From Punica granatum (lineage: Eukaryota > Streptophyta > Magnoliopsida > Myrtales > Lythraceae): a stretch of DNA of 64,000 nt. Location of the stretch: assembly GCF_007655135.1 (NCBI RefSeq), contig NC_045134.1, positions 15,086,982-15,150,981 of the forward strand, given 5' to 3'. A program made the translations under genes and the position numbers. This document shows, one piece after another, positions 45,413 through 57,228 of the stretch. The notes below the pieces were generated by a model. The model saw only the letters and a program-made list of their open reading frames with translations. It did no database searches and was not told the origin of the DNA. Numbering within the stretch: position 1 is the first letter of the stretch; every line of letters begins with the position of its first letter.

Positions 45413-46006
45413 GTGTGGGTGTGAAACTTGAACGCATCGGAGGGGGTGTGAAACCCTGACTGCGGTGGTGTGGGTGTGAAACCCGAATGCAGCGGAGCGG
45501 GTGTGAAACCCTGACTGCGGTGGTACAAGTGTGAAACCCTGTGTGTGGTGGTGTGGGTGTGAAACCCTGGGTGTGAAACCCGAATGCAGCGGAGCGGGTG
45601 TGAAACCCTGACTGCGGTGGTGTGGGTGTGAAACCCTGTGTGTGGTGGTGTAGGTGTGAAACCCTGGGTGTGAAACCCGAATGCAACGAAGTGGGTGTGA
45701 AACCCTGACTGCGGTGGTGTGGGTGTGAAACCCTGTGTGTGGGTGTGAAACCCGAATGTAGCGGAGCGGGTGTGAAACCCTAACTGCAGAGGTGTGGGTG
45801 TGAAACCCAAATGTAGCGGAACGGGTGTGAAACCCTGACTGCCGCGGTGTGGGTGTGAAACCCGAATGCAGCGGAACGGGTGTGAAACCCTGACTGCGGC
45901 GGTGCGGGTGTGAAACCCTGACTGCGGCGGTGTGGGTGTGAAACCCGAATGCAGCAGAGCGGGTGTGAAATCCTGACTGCGGCGGTGTGGGTGTGAAACC
46001 CTGGGA
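45413..46006 (-). repeat. Tandem array, 27-28-bp units based on GTGTGAAACCC
   Basis: About 23 copies of a GTGTGAAA-containing unit. Two main variants alternate: gtgtgaaaccctgactgcgg and gtgtgaaacccgaatgcagc. The minus strand is open in more than one frame, giving low-complexity repeats such as GFHTHT; I regard this as a by-product. It abuts the truncated 5' LTR at 45412. Confidence 0.85.
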
Positions 46007-46654
46007 ATTCTGATTTGTCGAAGACCGACGTTGCTGCTGGAGCGGTTGCACTTTCGCTGAAAGGCGGCTTTGCTGTTTAGCAATTGTACTTTCGCTGGCC
46101 AATGCAATGTCCTAGTTTGTTTGAAAACATGCATGCAATGCAGAAAAGTAAAGTATAACTGTATCTGTTACAATGTACATCACTCTTTGTGAAAAACAGC
46201 AAAAGGCCTGCCTAAAGGAAAAACTACAGGCCGACTCAAAGACTCAACTTTTGGGTCGGTTGACAGCATTAAGGCAATTTTGGTCCAGCATGACGGTCTC
46301 TGTTTATGCATGGTTTCAGTGTTCCACTGGGAAAACCACTAACTAGGGAAGGGGGCTCCCGATTCAAGGGGATCAATTCCTTGAAATCGAGCGAGGATCT
46401 TTGGGGGCCGGTTCGGTGGCAGAGCCTACTCGATCCGTTCCCTTACTCGGAACCTCTGACTAACCTAGCTTCCTAGATCGGTGCCCGTGGGATTTCAGGC
46501 ATTTGGTACCTAAATCCACTAGAATGATGCAATGCGATTGCAGAAAAGTAAATGTGCGCAAAATAAATGTATGGAAAGCGATAAATAAACATGCAAGCAA
46601 GCAAACGAATCGAGCCTGAACCCACTAAGTGAATCCCCAATGGAGTCGCCAAGC
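46007..46654 (-). other. Leader of a minus-strand giant-LTR element, with PBS
   Basis: Immediately inside the minus-strand LTR (46655) comes a PBS-like site at 46631-46652, minus-strand reading TTGGCGACTCCATTGGGG, two bases from the LTR end. About 600 bp of unrecognised leader follow, up to the tandem array. No gag was recognised. The PBS type resembles those I recall from TAT/Ogre-like elements; the priming tRNA should be checked. Confidence 0.55.
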
Positions 46655-49600
46655 TGTACGGACCCGAATGTGGACTCTCGTCGGGGCCCGCATGCGCACG
46701 ACCTGAAATCGCGCGGCTTGGGATTATCCACCTTCCCGTGGGAACGCGTGACGGACACGCGTGAGAAGGAGTCGCCACTTATCTTTTTACGACCCGAAGG
46801 TCGAGGGCGGATAAGTTACCCGAGGTCTAGGGCTATGGAACACCTAGTTTGCTGTTAAGGCATTGGTTTGTGCGGAACCGGAAAGTCCGTGTTCGGGGGT
46901 TCATGTTACGTGCGGGCCTATATCCCGCACGCCCTTTCGGTACTCTGGTTTGCTAGGCTTGCATGTTTTATTATTTACCGCGTGGATTAAGTTGCGCTCA
47001 GCTCACACGTTTTGACACCGTAAATTCGATGAATTAAACGATGTCGATTGAGAAGCTGAGAGAGAAGTAAACCCGTATGTCAGGGAGTTGGTTCACAATC
47101 TTGCGTTACAGTTCATCGAACTATGGAGGTTGAATCCCTGCGTGAACCAGAAGCGCGAGTTCTTGGATTTACTTTCCTTTGGGCAAGCACTAGACCGATT
47201 CGATTAATTCGACTCTCAGACCGTTCGCTTACCGACTGGAATTCTTACAGAATGAATGTACAGAATAAAATCCTTACAATGCTCTCGAAAACGATAAATA
47301 CAAATTACAAATGGCTGAATTCCAGTCGACTCGCATTCGGTTATTATTCCGCTCTAACTCACCGCGAGTTTAGGGAAAAGACTGAAGAACTGAAATTCAA
47401 TGCACGCTCTCACTGAATAGGGCGTTGGACCCTGTGAGTTTTGATTAGGGCGTTGGACCCTGTGATCGATGATTAGGGCGTTGAACCCTAATATCATTCA
47501 ACCTAGGGATCAGGCTCGACCCGCATGGCAAACAAGTGCGAAATGATAACAATCAATAGGTAAATAACAGAGAGTGTGTTTGTATTCACCGAATGTACGT
47601 GGATTAACAAGTTTATTAATCCAAGTGTGCTTTTGCAAGCAAATGCCATATGCTAAGCAAATAAAGCGTGCCAATGTTTTAGCATTCGGCTTTGGTTTGA
47701 GAACCTGACATATCGGGTGTCCGTAGTCAAGTTTCGTGTCTGTGGATTGTTTTTACAGTGATTCGGTGTTGTGACACTGAATTACCACTGAATTAACCCA
47801 ACTCGTGTTTTGACTCTAGATTTGGAACCTAGAGTTCCACCTAACCATTTTCTAGCATTTGGTTAAGTCGAATGAAATGATTAGTCAGGTAATTGTAATT
47901 TTGATACAGAATACCCAACTGACATCTTAAACGATACTAAGATGACGCCAAATCACAAAATGATGTTCTTGCCATTGATTTGAAAATTTGTTTTTCAGAA
48001 AAGGAGAACAACACAATACGGATTTGAAAGTATGAGGATTTTGAAGGGGGCATTAACACCGTTTTGTAATTCGTCGACACGAGTTACAAATTAATGTCCA
48101 ATTCATGCAAAGTTGTTTAAATTGAATGAATTAATCGTGTGAATGTCCCGATTAACCCGTTCGTGGAATTAATGCTTAAGGTTATGCCGAATGCATTAAT
48201 TATGAAAACGATTCGTGACTCGGTGACCAAGGCGATTCCATAAGGATCGAGGATAATTTGGTCCAATGACCGAAACTACCCTCGTAACCGAATGGACCTG
48301 AATGAGTCATCGATACCCGAATCCATGCATGCTTTGTTTTGAAAAGACATTTTCATGTGATATTGCGATGATAATGTAAATTGCAAATTACACGAAAGCC
48401 GAGAACGGACTCATAACGGGAAGAGGAAGCCTCATGCAACCCGTACGAGTCTAAGAGGCTCTCGGTTACTTCTCCTTGGAGATAGTCGAGAGGTCCCATG
48501 GCCCGAATGGGGTTCCACAAGGTTTCCCCGTCTCGTTTCAAATCATTTCTCGCATGCTTAAATGACAAACATGATAAATGACACGATTAAACGAAAGTCG
48601 GTATTGCCATGATTTGAATAACGCATTCGAACATGCAAACATGCACAAACAAGTTATTTAAGGAATCGATAAAACAATACCGACTTCATGCATGTAAGAA
48701 AACACGAGAAAACTCAGGAATCGAACTTGGATCGGGTTAAGAAGGCCGTTCTTAACCCGAGGAAAGCAAGCCAAGTCTCGGTTACCTTTTCTTGAGGCAA
48801 ACCCGAGAGCTCTTTTGCTTATTTTGGGTCGGGAAGGTCTTCTGAGAGTCGATCCAAATGTTTCCCGACATGCTAACATGTTATATGATGACGAGCATGC
48901 ATAATATAACATGAAAGTGTATAAAAATTAAGTCTTGCAAGTTAAACATGCATAAAACGCCATATTACTCTATAGCCATGCAAATAATGTAAAAGGTTCT
49001 AACTTCTCTAAGTCGAGAATGTTTTACCTAGCCTCGGGATGCGAGGAAAGAGTCGGGGAAGTGTTCGAGAGTCGGGTGACTCGGTTGAACGCTTGGAAGG
49101 GTGCTCGGGTGCAAGGGTATGCACGTTCGAGGAGCTAGGCGCACGGGGCTAGCGCGCGCAGGCGCGCGGGGCGTGCGGTGGGTGTGCGGGGCGCGTGGGA
49201 AGCGCACTGTTCACCCGAGAGCAACAATTTTCGCCCGGAATCCTCTAAATGGCCTAAAACAATAATTTAAAAGACTTCAAATGGAAAAACTAAATTCACC
49301 GATGAACTCCATGGGTCCAAAATGAGTGGGATATGGAGTTTGAGAAATTTTGAACTTAAGTCGGGATGATGAATACGGCTTCCGACTTAAGAACTTCGGG
49401 TTTTGTTCGAGGTTTTCTTTTCGGTTTTTCAAAGCTGAAGCTTGCTGGTTTTTGAGTGTTCTTGGCTATGGAGTTTGAGAGGTTTTCTAGAGGGAGAATG
49501 CTTGGAGAGAGTGTGTAAGAGGAGAAGTGATTAGGTTAATCACTTTGGGGCTATTTATAGGCAAAGCTAATGGACAATTAAGCAAAGGTAAGCACACTTA

Positions 49601-51138
49601 AGCCTCCCATTAGCAAATTTCGGTTTGCCTAATGAGGATGAGGATGAATGTGGACCAAGTGTTCTTGATGAAGATGATCCAAGAGCATTGATGAGGAGTT
49701 GAGTGTTGTCTTCAACCTCTCCAAGATATTTTGGCTAAGAGAGGGCAAGTTGGCTTCTTGCATTGAAGAAGAAGAAGAAGCTTCTAGAGCAAAGGGTGAC
49801 TCATCTTGGGCAGCCCCTGGGTCCCACGACCGAAGAGGAGAAACCGGGAAAAAGCTCGGGTCTCGATTGATCGCGCATTCGAAGCTCGTGGTTCCAACTG
49901 AATGTTGAATTATCGATATACGCGAAGAAACGGATTTAATGAGTCAGAGATTGGCATTTTCCGTGAAAAATTACCAAATGTCTGTATGAGGCTCGGAAGC
50001 CAGTTTTGCTCCTTTTAAGCATTCAGAGCGAGGTTATCTACTTTTGATAGCATATCTTGTATCTGCATCCCACGTCGGTCATTTTCACATAAATTGTCAA
50101 ATTACGTGGGCACTTAACCCTTAAGCCGATAATGCAAATATGGAGCTGGAGATGTCCTAGGAGGCTGAAACTGGATTTCTCATATTGCTTTCTGAGTTGC
50201 TTGGGCGATCCGGAGATCACTGTGATCTATGTTTGTCGAGATTGGGCCTCTAAGGACATGAAAAGTGCATCTGAGACCCTTAAAGCACCGCTCGGGGGGT
50301 CTAAATGAGTTGTGTGATTTATTCCGACTATTCCACATTGAGCCTTGAGAAGGCTAACACTGTATAAGGTAGGCATCCGGCGTCAAGTTTCTCCAAAGAG
50401 GACTTCCGGATATGGATTTCCACTGAAAATGGCCTTTTGTGCTCCTCGGAGGTTACTCGGGAAACCGAGAATGGTTTTGCTGTCTATTTTGCCCAATTGC
50501 AAATGCCCGCTGGAGTTTTCAGGGCAATGCAGTATGAACTTCGTTTGTCGTAATTCCGTCAAACCAATCTCCGGTTATGCTCTTCCGAAGAGGGGTATGC
50601 CCGTTTTGTCGCTCAGAAGTCATTCGGGGTGTCTGTATGGCTTCCAAAAGACAATCTGAAGCACTGCTCGTGCTCTGTATGATTGTGGGGCATAGCCGCA
50701 TCTGATAATTGGAATTAACTTTTCTCCGAGAAATCGGCACTTTTGGACTTCCATTGAAAAGTTGTCTGTATACAGAAAGTTGTTCTGTATAGAGCAAATG
50801 ATTTGCGAAATGCGTTCGAAGACACTTTTCATCTGTTTGGCATCGATGTGGATTTTTGAAGTCCAATATTGGCTATCTTCCGATGGACGAGCGAACTATC
50901 GGAAAATAGGATTGCCATGTGGTACACTGGAAATGCCGGTTTCGAACATTGTTGAGCTCTCTGGTCGCTCTATTAGCTTCTGTTGATGTGCATATGTCAT
51001 CTGCTCAATTTTGCCGACTTGAGGTGAATAGTGATTTCTTACTCTGTCGAGCCGTTTTCTGTATTCCTGCTCAAGTCATGGTCTGGACCATTGCTGATAT
51101 CGTTATTTGGAATGGTGAGCCAAAATGGGGTGCTGACA
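46655..51138 (-). repeat. Giant LTR, subfamily I, 5' LTR of a minus-strand element
   Basis: The plus-strand reading starts TGTACGGACCCGAATGTGG and ends gagccaaaatggggtgctgaca; 4,484 bp. It is the reverse complement of the 55608-60593 LTR (for example 50330-50390 against 56365-56430). Because a PBS adjoins its 3' end it is a 5' LTR, not a solo LTR. Its partner 3' LTR is missing and no TSD could be paired; the outside bases are attgc. Confidence 0.75.
49551..49560 (-). promoter_or_regulatory. TATA box of the minus-strand LTR
   Basis: CTATAAATAG on the minus strand within ttgcctataaatagcc, matching 57221-57228 in the plus-strand copy. Confidence 0.5.
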
Positions 51139-51740
51139 ATTGCTTTTCGGACTTCGCGTGCACTTTTATTGCTTTTCGGACTTCGCGTCCACGGACTTCG
51201 CGTCCACGGACTTCGCGTCCACCTTTACTGCTTTTCGGACTTCGCGTTCACCTTTACTGCTTTTCGGACTCCGCGTCCATCTTTACTGCTTTTTGGACTC
51301 CGTGTCCATCTTTACTGCTTTTCGGACTCCGCGTCCACTTTTATTGCTTTTCGGACTCCGCGTCCACGGACTTCACATCCACCTTTACTGCTTTTCGGAC
51401 TCCGCGTCCAATTTTATTGGTTTTCGGACTCCGCGTCCACGAACTTCGCGTCCACCTTTACTACTTTTCGGACTCTGCGTCCACCTTTATTGCTTTTCGG
51501 ACTCCGCGTCCACGGACTTCGCATCCACCTTTACTGCTTTTCGAACTCTGCGTCTACTTTTACTGCCTTTTGGACTCCGCGTCCACTTTTATTGCTTTTC
51601 AGACTTCGCGTTTACCTTTACTGCTTTTCGAACTCCGCGTCCACATTTACTGCTTTCCGGACTCTGCGTCCACGGACTTCGCGTCCACATTTACTGCTTT
51701 TCGGACTCCGCGTTCACCTACACTGCTTTTCAGACTTCGC
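51139..51740 (+). repeat. Tandem array, about 29-bp units based on CTTTTCGGACTCCGCGTCCA
   Basis: About 20 units of ttttcggactccgcgtccac plus ctttactgc, with a shorter subrepeat (ggacttcgcgtccac) duplicated in places. All three plus frames are open, giving low-complexity peptides (for example FGLRVHLYCFS); the unit simply lacks stops. It lies shortly before the polypurine tract, where plant Ty3/gypsy elements often carry hypervariable 3'-UTR repeats. Confidence 0.85.
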
Positions 51741-51964
51741 ATCCACACTTACTACTTTCCCGTACCTTCCCACTTCCTAATCCCAGATTCTTCCATTTTT
51801 CCACAACATGTTTATACATTCACATAATTTTCACCCACACATCCAAAGCAAAAGGGCCAGTGGTTATCAAGGAAGCCAAGGACAGTCTCCGGGACCAAAA
51901 GGGGTGCTTCTCATGATCTTTGGCTATACCCTCTAATCAAGCCTGCAACCAAAGAAGGGCAAGC
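51741..51964 (+). other. 3' UTR and polypurine tract of the 35-kb element
   Basis: Short non-coding segment ending in the purine-rich aaagaagggcaag (51951-51963) right before the TGTCAGCACC start of the 3' LTR. Confidence 0.6.
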
Positions 51965-54900
51965 TGTCAGCACCCCATTTTGGCCCGCCAATTCCAACAA
52001 GGATCACCCGATCAAAGCTCAGGTTGCTATTCACGGTCGGGCCGACGGACGCAGACGTGGAGACCCGGAGACATGAACTAGAGGAAAGGGACAAAAGCCA
52101 TCAAGGGGTGCAAGAGGGGCGATCAGAGGAAGTAAACAAACAACGAGCCCCAAAACAGCGGAAGCCGGCACTATGGCACTGTTCATCATTGGATCACCGG
52201 AGCGTCAGAAGGTACCTAATATGGTACTCTAAAAGTCTATCTTAGTACCAAAATGACCGATGGCACCTTCGAGCACATTTCAGAAGTCTCATGCTTAAGC
52301 CGAGACACTCCCGAACATTTACAGACGCCTTTCCTGACGGGACCCCCAGGAGGCCCGGTCCACAAACAGATAAACGACACTCGAAAACAGGCCTGCACAC
52401 ACTTGAGGGTCACTAGGACCATGGAACAAAATCAGACTATGTTTCAGAGACCATCTTGGTCTCCTGAGTGGATCCTGACCCAAAGAAAGGGCCCTTTTTT
52501 TTTTGCACAGAAACGTGGCTAGAGATCCTTTTAATGAACCGTCAGTGCACGAGATTCGCGCCAACCAATCCCGAGGACCTCAAGGCCCAGAGAAATGAAT
52601 CCTGATCGCATTGCACAATCCATTTAGGTTTCCCGAGTACCATTCCGGTAACAAAAGGGCCTCTTTCACGCAGAATCTTGCGCTCGATGTTTAAACGGAG
52701 AAATGTTAATGTCCGAGCTTCGCACCACCCATTCCCTACAACCCCAAGGGCTAGGGAAATCATTTTGTTTCGGACCAAGCAAGTCAATTAGGTCTCCCGA
52801 GTGACGTTTCAGTGGTCACGAACGCCTCTCGGCAAACCTTCGGGGCGCGTTCTTGGCAAGCAGAGATCACAGCGGTCTCCGAGCGCCGCCGAACATTCGG
52901 GAAACACTAAGCCCGTTCGCGATTCCCAGTTCACCTCCGGCCATTCATTTTCGGTCGAGGACGACGGGTCAACGATTCTGCATGAGGCAAAAAGCGCGCC
53001 GAGACAAACAATACGGTGCACGGAGGAACAATTAGGCAATAGAGACGGTTAACTCCACTCAGAATGCCCAAACGGAGCAAAACTGGCTATGGAGCCCCGA
53101 ACCACCCAAATAATCCCACATGAGAAGCGTGCCAATATTGGGCTCATTTGAATCGTAATCGCGCGTACATCGACAATTCACAACTCGAGCGAACCACGGA
53201 AGTCGCGAGCGTGACCAATCGAGCACCGAGCTTCCCCCGCCTTTCTTCCTAGTCAAGTGGGACCCACGGCTTAGCCAAGCCAAGCCTCCAAGCCACGGCT
53301 CAACCCGGGCAGCCTCGGCTCAACCACGGCAGCCGCAATTCCTCCATCCTAGCTGGCGGCTCAACCCCAAGAGCTTCCGTCCTCCACATATTTCAAATAT
53401 CTCTTACACACTCTCACATTCATCACCTCCCATCACTTCTCCTCTTACTTCCCCTACACTCTAAGTGACATACCCTAATCACCTTTCAAAATCCGGCCAC
53501 CCTAACCTCCCCCTCTAATTACACTTAGCTTGCCCTAATTGCACCATCAATCATCCCTATAAGTTCCCATCCATCATTAATCTTAATGACTTTTTCAACT
53601 CCATTCTCTCTCAAGCCAACTTCTCTCTAGGATCCTCTCAACCCCCCACTACTGTCCAGCCATTGTCCAACCCATGCCGAAGCCAAAACCGGCCAAAACC
53701 AACGGAGAACCGTCCGGTATTCCGACCACTGCCCGACCCAATCTAAGCCAATATCGACCAAACTTCATATTCCACATGTTTTCCATATCCTATGTCCATT
53801 TCCTAACTTATTTCCAGCATTCGAGGCCCCTAGACCCTCGTTCCAACAAGCCACAGAAACAGCGTTTACACGTGCTCTTGGGTGCAACCGGACCCCCCGA
53901 CGTGCCTTTTCCTCCCACAACTTCGGCGAGTCGTGCCATCACATTCTAAGGGTTCCTCACAACCCTCACTCTCCCCCGTGAAGAGGTGGTCACGGTCCGA
54001 GAGCCCTACAACCGCGCACAACCTCCGTTTCACCTCTCCTTTCTTTTCGGGTTTCGTTGTTTTTACCGGTCTTTCTCTCATCGTTTTCGGTTTATCCAGG
54101 ACCTTGCACGTTCGAAACTGTCCACGAACATCTAGATCTACCCCTTAAGAGTCTAAGGAACTCGACCTTGCTCGATGCCGTGATCGGAGCTATCGTGCCA
54201 ACCACTTTTCCTCCAGGTTGTCACTGCCGCTGCTTCTCGGGTACTCACCGCCCTTGTTGTCCGGCCGAGTCTTCTGACTCCCTCTTCACGTCCCCGACTC
54301 TTTCCTCGTATCCCGAGACTAGGTGAAACTCCTCTACGACTTAGAGAAGCTAGGTTCTTCGATACTTGTTTGTTATGGGACGTTAAGATGGTTGATAACC
54401 ATATTGCATGCAAGTTTTGATTTTTATTCATTTCCGAGCACATTTACGTCGTTCGTCACGTTCGTGCGTTATTATATTACGTTCACCATGGCTGGAAGCT
54501 ACTGAGGTCGCGGTGGAAGAGATCCTCATGCCATGGATGAGCCATGGACGCTCACAGTTGGATCCCATTGGAGGGAACCGTGAGGTTTCCTAGCTCACCC
54601 GAAGACGTGCGGACCTCTCCCTCCCCAAATGCGGTTGGTTCCCGCAACCTAGGTTCCTTTTAACGTTGCAAGATATGATTACATGACGGGAAATGGTTTA
54701 AAATCTAGGGGAGTGAGGTCGGCATGGGCTCAAGAGAGCCTCGGAACCTCTCGGCCATGCCTCATGGGGGTGAGCCGTGAGCCTCCTTGGCTCTCTAGGG
54801 TCTATGGCGACCTATCTTTCTCGGAATGGGTCATTTCCATGCTTTTGACGATCATTTGTAAGGTGCGACATGTTAATATGACGAGAAACGCCCAAGGTCT

Positions 54901-57220
54901 AGGCATGAGAGATCTTGAGCCGGTTGGATCAAAGGAAGCACACGGCAAGTTTCCATGGGAGGGGGCCAAGGATCCTTTGACTCATCCGAAGCCATGAGAC
55001 TCTCATCCCGTGATATTGGACGGTTCCCGTGTTGTTGTTATTTTCCTCTACGTATGGTCATTGCATGAGTCGACGCCGTTTTATCGATTCCTTTAAATAT
55101 AATGTTTGTGTTTGCTTCATGTGCTCGTTTGCGCATTTGAAATCATGGCGGCATTGCTTTAGTATATGTTTACGTCATTAATATCTATGGTGTATGAGGC
55201 ATGCAAGGAACGATTGAAATTTGCGTAAGAGACCACCCAATATTCGGGGTTGAGCCAAGGAAGCATTCGACCATTTCTCCCGGGACATGGCCGAATGTCT
55301 TGTGGCTCCCCTCGAATCTAGGCCGACCTCTTCCTCCGCTTGGAAGTTGGTTCTTGGAATAGTTTGTAATTGCACTTTTCATTTAATTGTTGATTACGTG
55401 TTAGTTGCATGCTAGGCATGCTACTCTCGGACGATCACCCACAAATCCATAATAAACGAGATCCAAGGTTTTCAATCATCGAATAATTCCACAAATGGGG
55501 AAATGGGACGTGTCATTCGATTAATTAAACTACTCGGCCTAAGTAAGTAGAGGAATCGAATATTAATTCGTAAACATATCGACGAATCACTAAGTGGTGA
55601 GGATGCCTGTCAGCACCCCATTTTGGTCCATCAAGCAAACAAGGCTTATTGACAACATACAATACCATGACTCGAGTGTAGATATAGTAGAAAGGCTCAA
55701 CAGAGCAAGAAAATCACTATTCACCTCAAGTCAGCAAAATCAAGCAGATAACGTATGCACACGACAGAGGAATGGCCTTGGTCATCAGAAGCTAACAAAG
55801 TGACCAGAAAGCTCAACAATATCCAAAACCGGCATTTCTAGAGTTCACATGAACAATGCTATTTTCGGATAGTTCGCTCGATCATCAGAAAATAGCCAAT
55901 ATTAGACTTCAAAAATCCACATCAGTGCCAAACAGATTAAAAGTGTCTTTAAACGCATTTCGCAAATCATTTGCTCTATACAGAACAACTTTCTGTATAC
56001 AGACAACTTTTCAGTGGAAGTCCAAAAATGTCGGTTTCCCAGAGAAAAGTTAATTCAAAATGTCAGATTCCGCCATGCCCCACAAGCATACAGAGCATGA
56101 CCAATGCTTTAGATTTTCTCTTGGAAGCCACACAGACACTTCAAATGACTTCCGAGTGACAAAACGGGCGTACCCCTCTTCGGAAATGCATAACCGGAGA
56201 TTGGTCTGACGGAATTACGGCAATCGAAGTTTGTACTGCATTGCCCTGGAAACTCCAGCGGACATTCGCAATTGGGTAAAACAAATAGCAAAACCCTTCT
56301 CGGTTTCTCGAGTAACCTCCGAAGAGTAGAAAAGGCCGTTTTTTACGGAAATGCATATCCGGAGGTCCTTTTTAGGGAAACTTGACGCCGGGTGCCTACC
56401 CTACACGGTGCTAGCCTTCCCAAGGCTCAACGTGGAATCGCTAGAATGAATCACACAACTCATCTAGACCTCCCGAGCATTGCTTTAAAGGTCTTAGATG
56501 TACTTTTCAAGTCCTTAGAGGTCCGATCTTGGCAAACAGAGATTACAATGATCTATAGAGCACCCAAGCAACTCAGAAAGCAATCTGAGAAATCCAATTT
56601 TGGCCTCCCAAGACGTCTCCGACTCCACGTTTGCATTACCGACTTAAGGGACAATTGTTCACGTTGTTTGACAATTTATGTTAAAATGACCAACATGAGA
56701 TGCATACACAAGATATGCTGGCAGAAGCGGTTAACTTCGCTCTGGTCACCTGTAATGAGCAAAGCCGGCTTCCGAGCCTTATAGGGACCCGGGACATTTT
56801 TAAAAGAAAAGTGACAATTTTGGGCCCATTAAAACCGTTTTGTCGCGTATATCGACAATTCAACGTTCAATTTGAACCACGAGCTTCGAGCGCGTGACCA
56901 ATCGAGACCGAGCTTTCTCCCGGTTTCTCCTCTACGGTCATGGGACCCACGGGTTGCCCAAGATGAGCCGACCCTTGCCCTAGAAGTTTTGGCTTCTTCT
57001 TCTTCAATCCAAGAAGCCAACTTGCTCACTCTTAGCCCAAAATATCAAGAAGAGTTTGAAGACAACACTCAAGCCTTCATCAATGCTCATCAATGCTCTT
57101 GGCTCTTCCACATGAAGAATGCATGGCTCATATTCATCCTCATCTTCATTAGTTGGCCGAAATTTGCTAAGTATGGAGGTTAAGGGCACTTGCTTTCACT
57201 AATTGCGTCATTAGTTTTGC

Positions 57221-57228
57221 CTATAAAT
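57221..57228 (+). promoter_or_regulatory. TATA box of the subfamily I solo LTR
   Basis: CTATAAAT in ttgcctataaattgcc, 1.6 kb into the LTR, followed by a CT-rich start-site zone (cacttctcctcttgc). Confidence 0.55.

Noticed and set aside
45389..46134. 237- and 244-codon minus-strand open frames (GFHTHT-type repeat protein)
   Set aside because: They lie wholly over the 27-28-bp tandem array, are open in several frames at once and lack any non-repeat domain. The openness follows from a stop-free unit.
51133..51143. TSD attgc for the minus-strand LTR at 46655-51138
   Set aside because: No second attgc was found at the other end because that end is deleted, so the TSD cannot be claimed.
50919..51916. 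Open frames of 249-302 codons in all three plus frames
   Set aside because: Same reason: a stop-free 29-bp tandem unit, bridged into LTR sequence at both ends.
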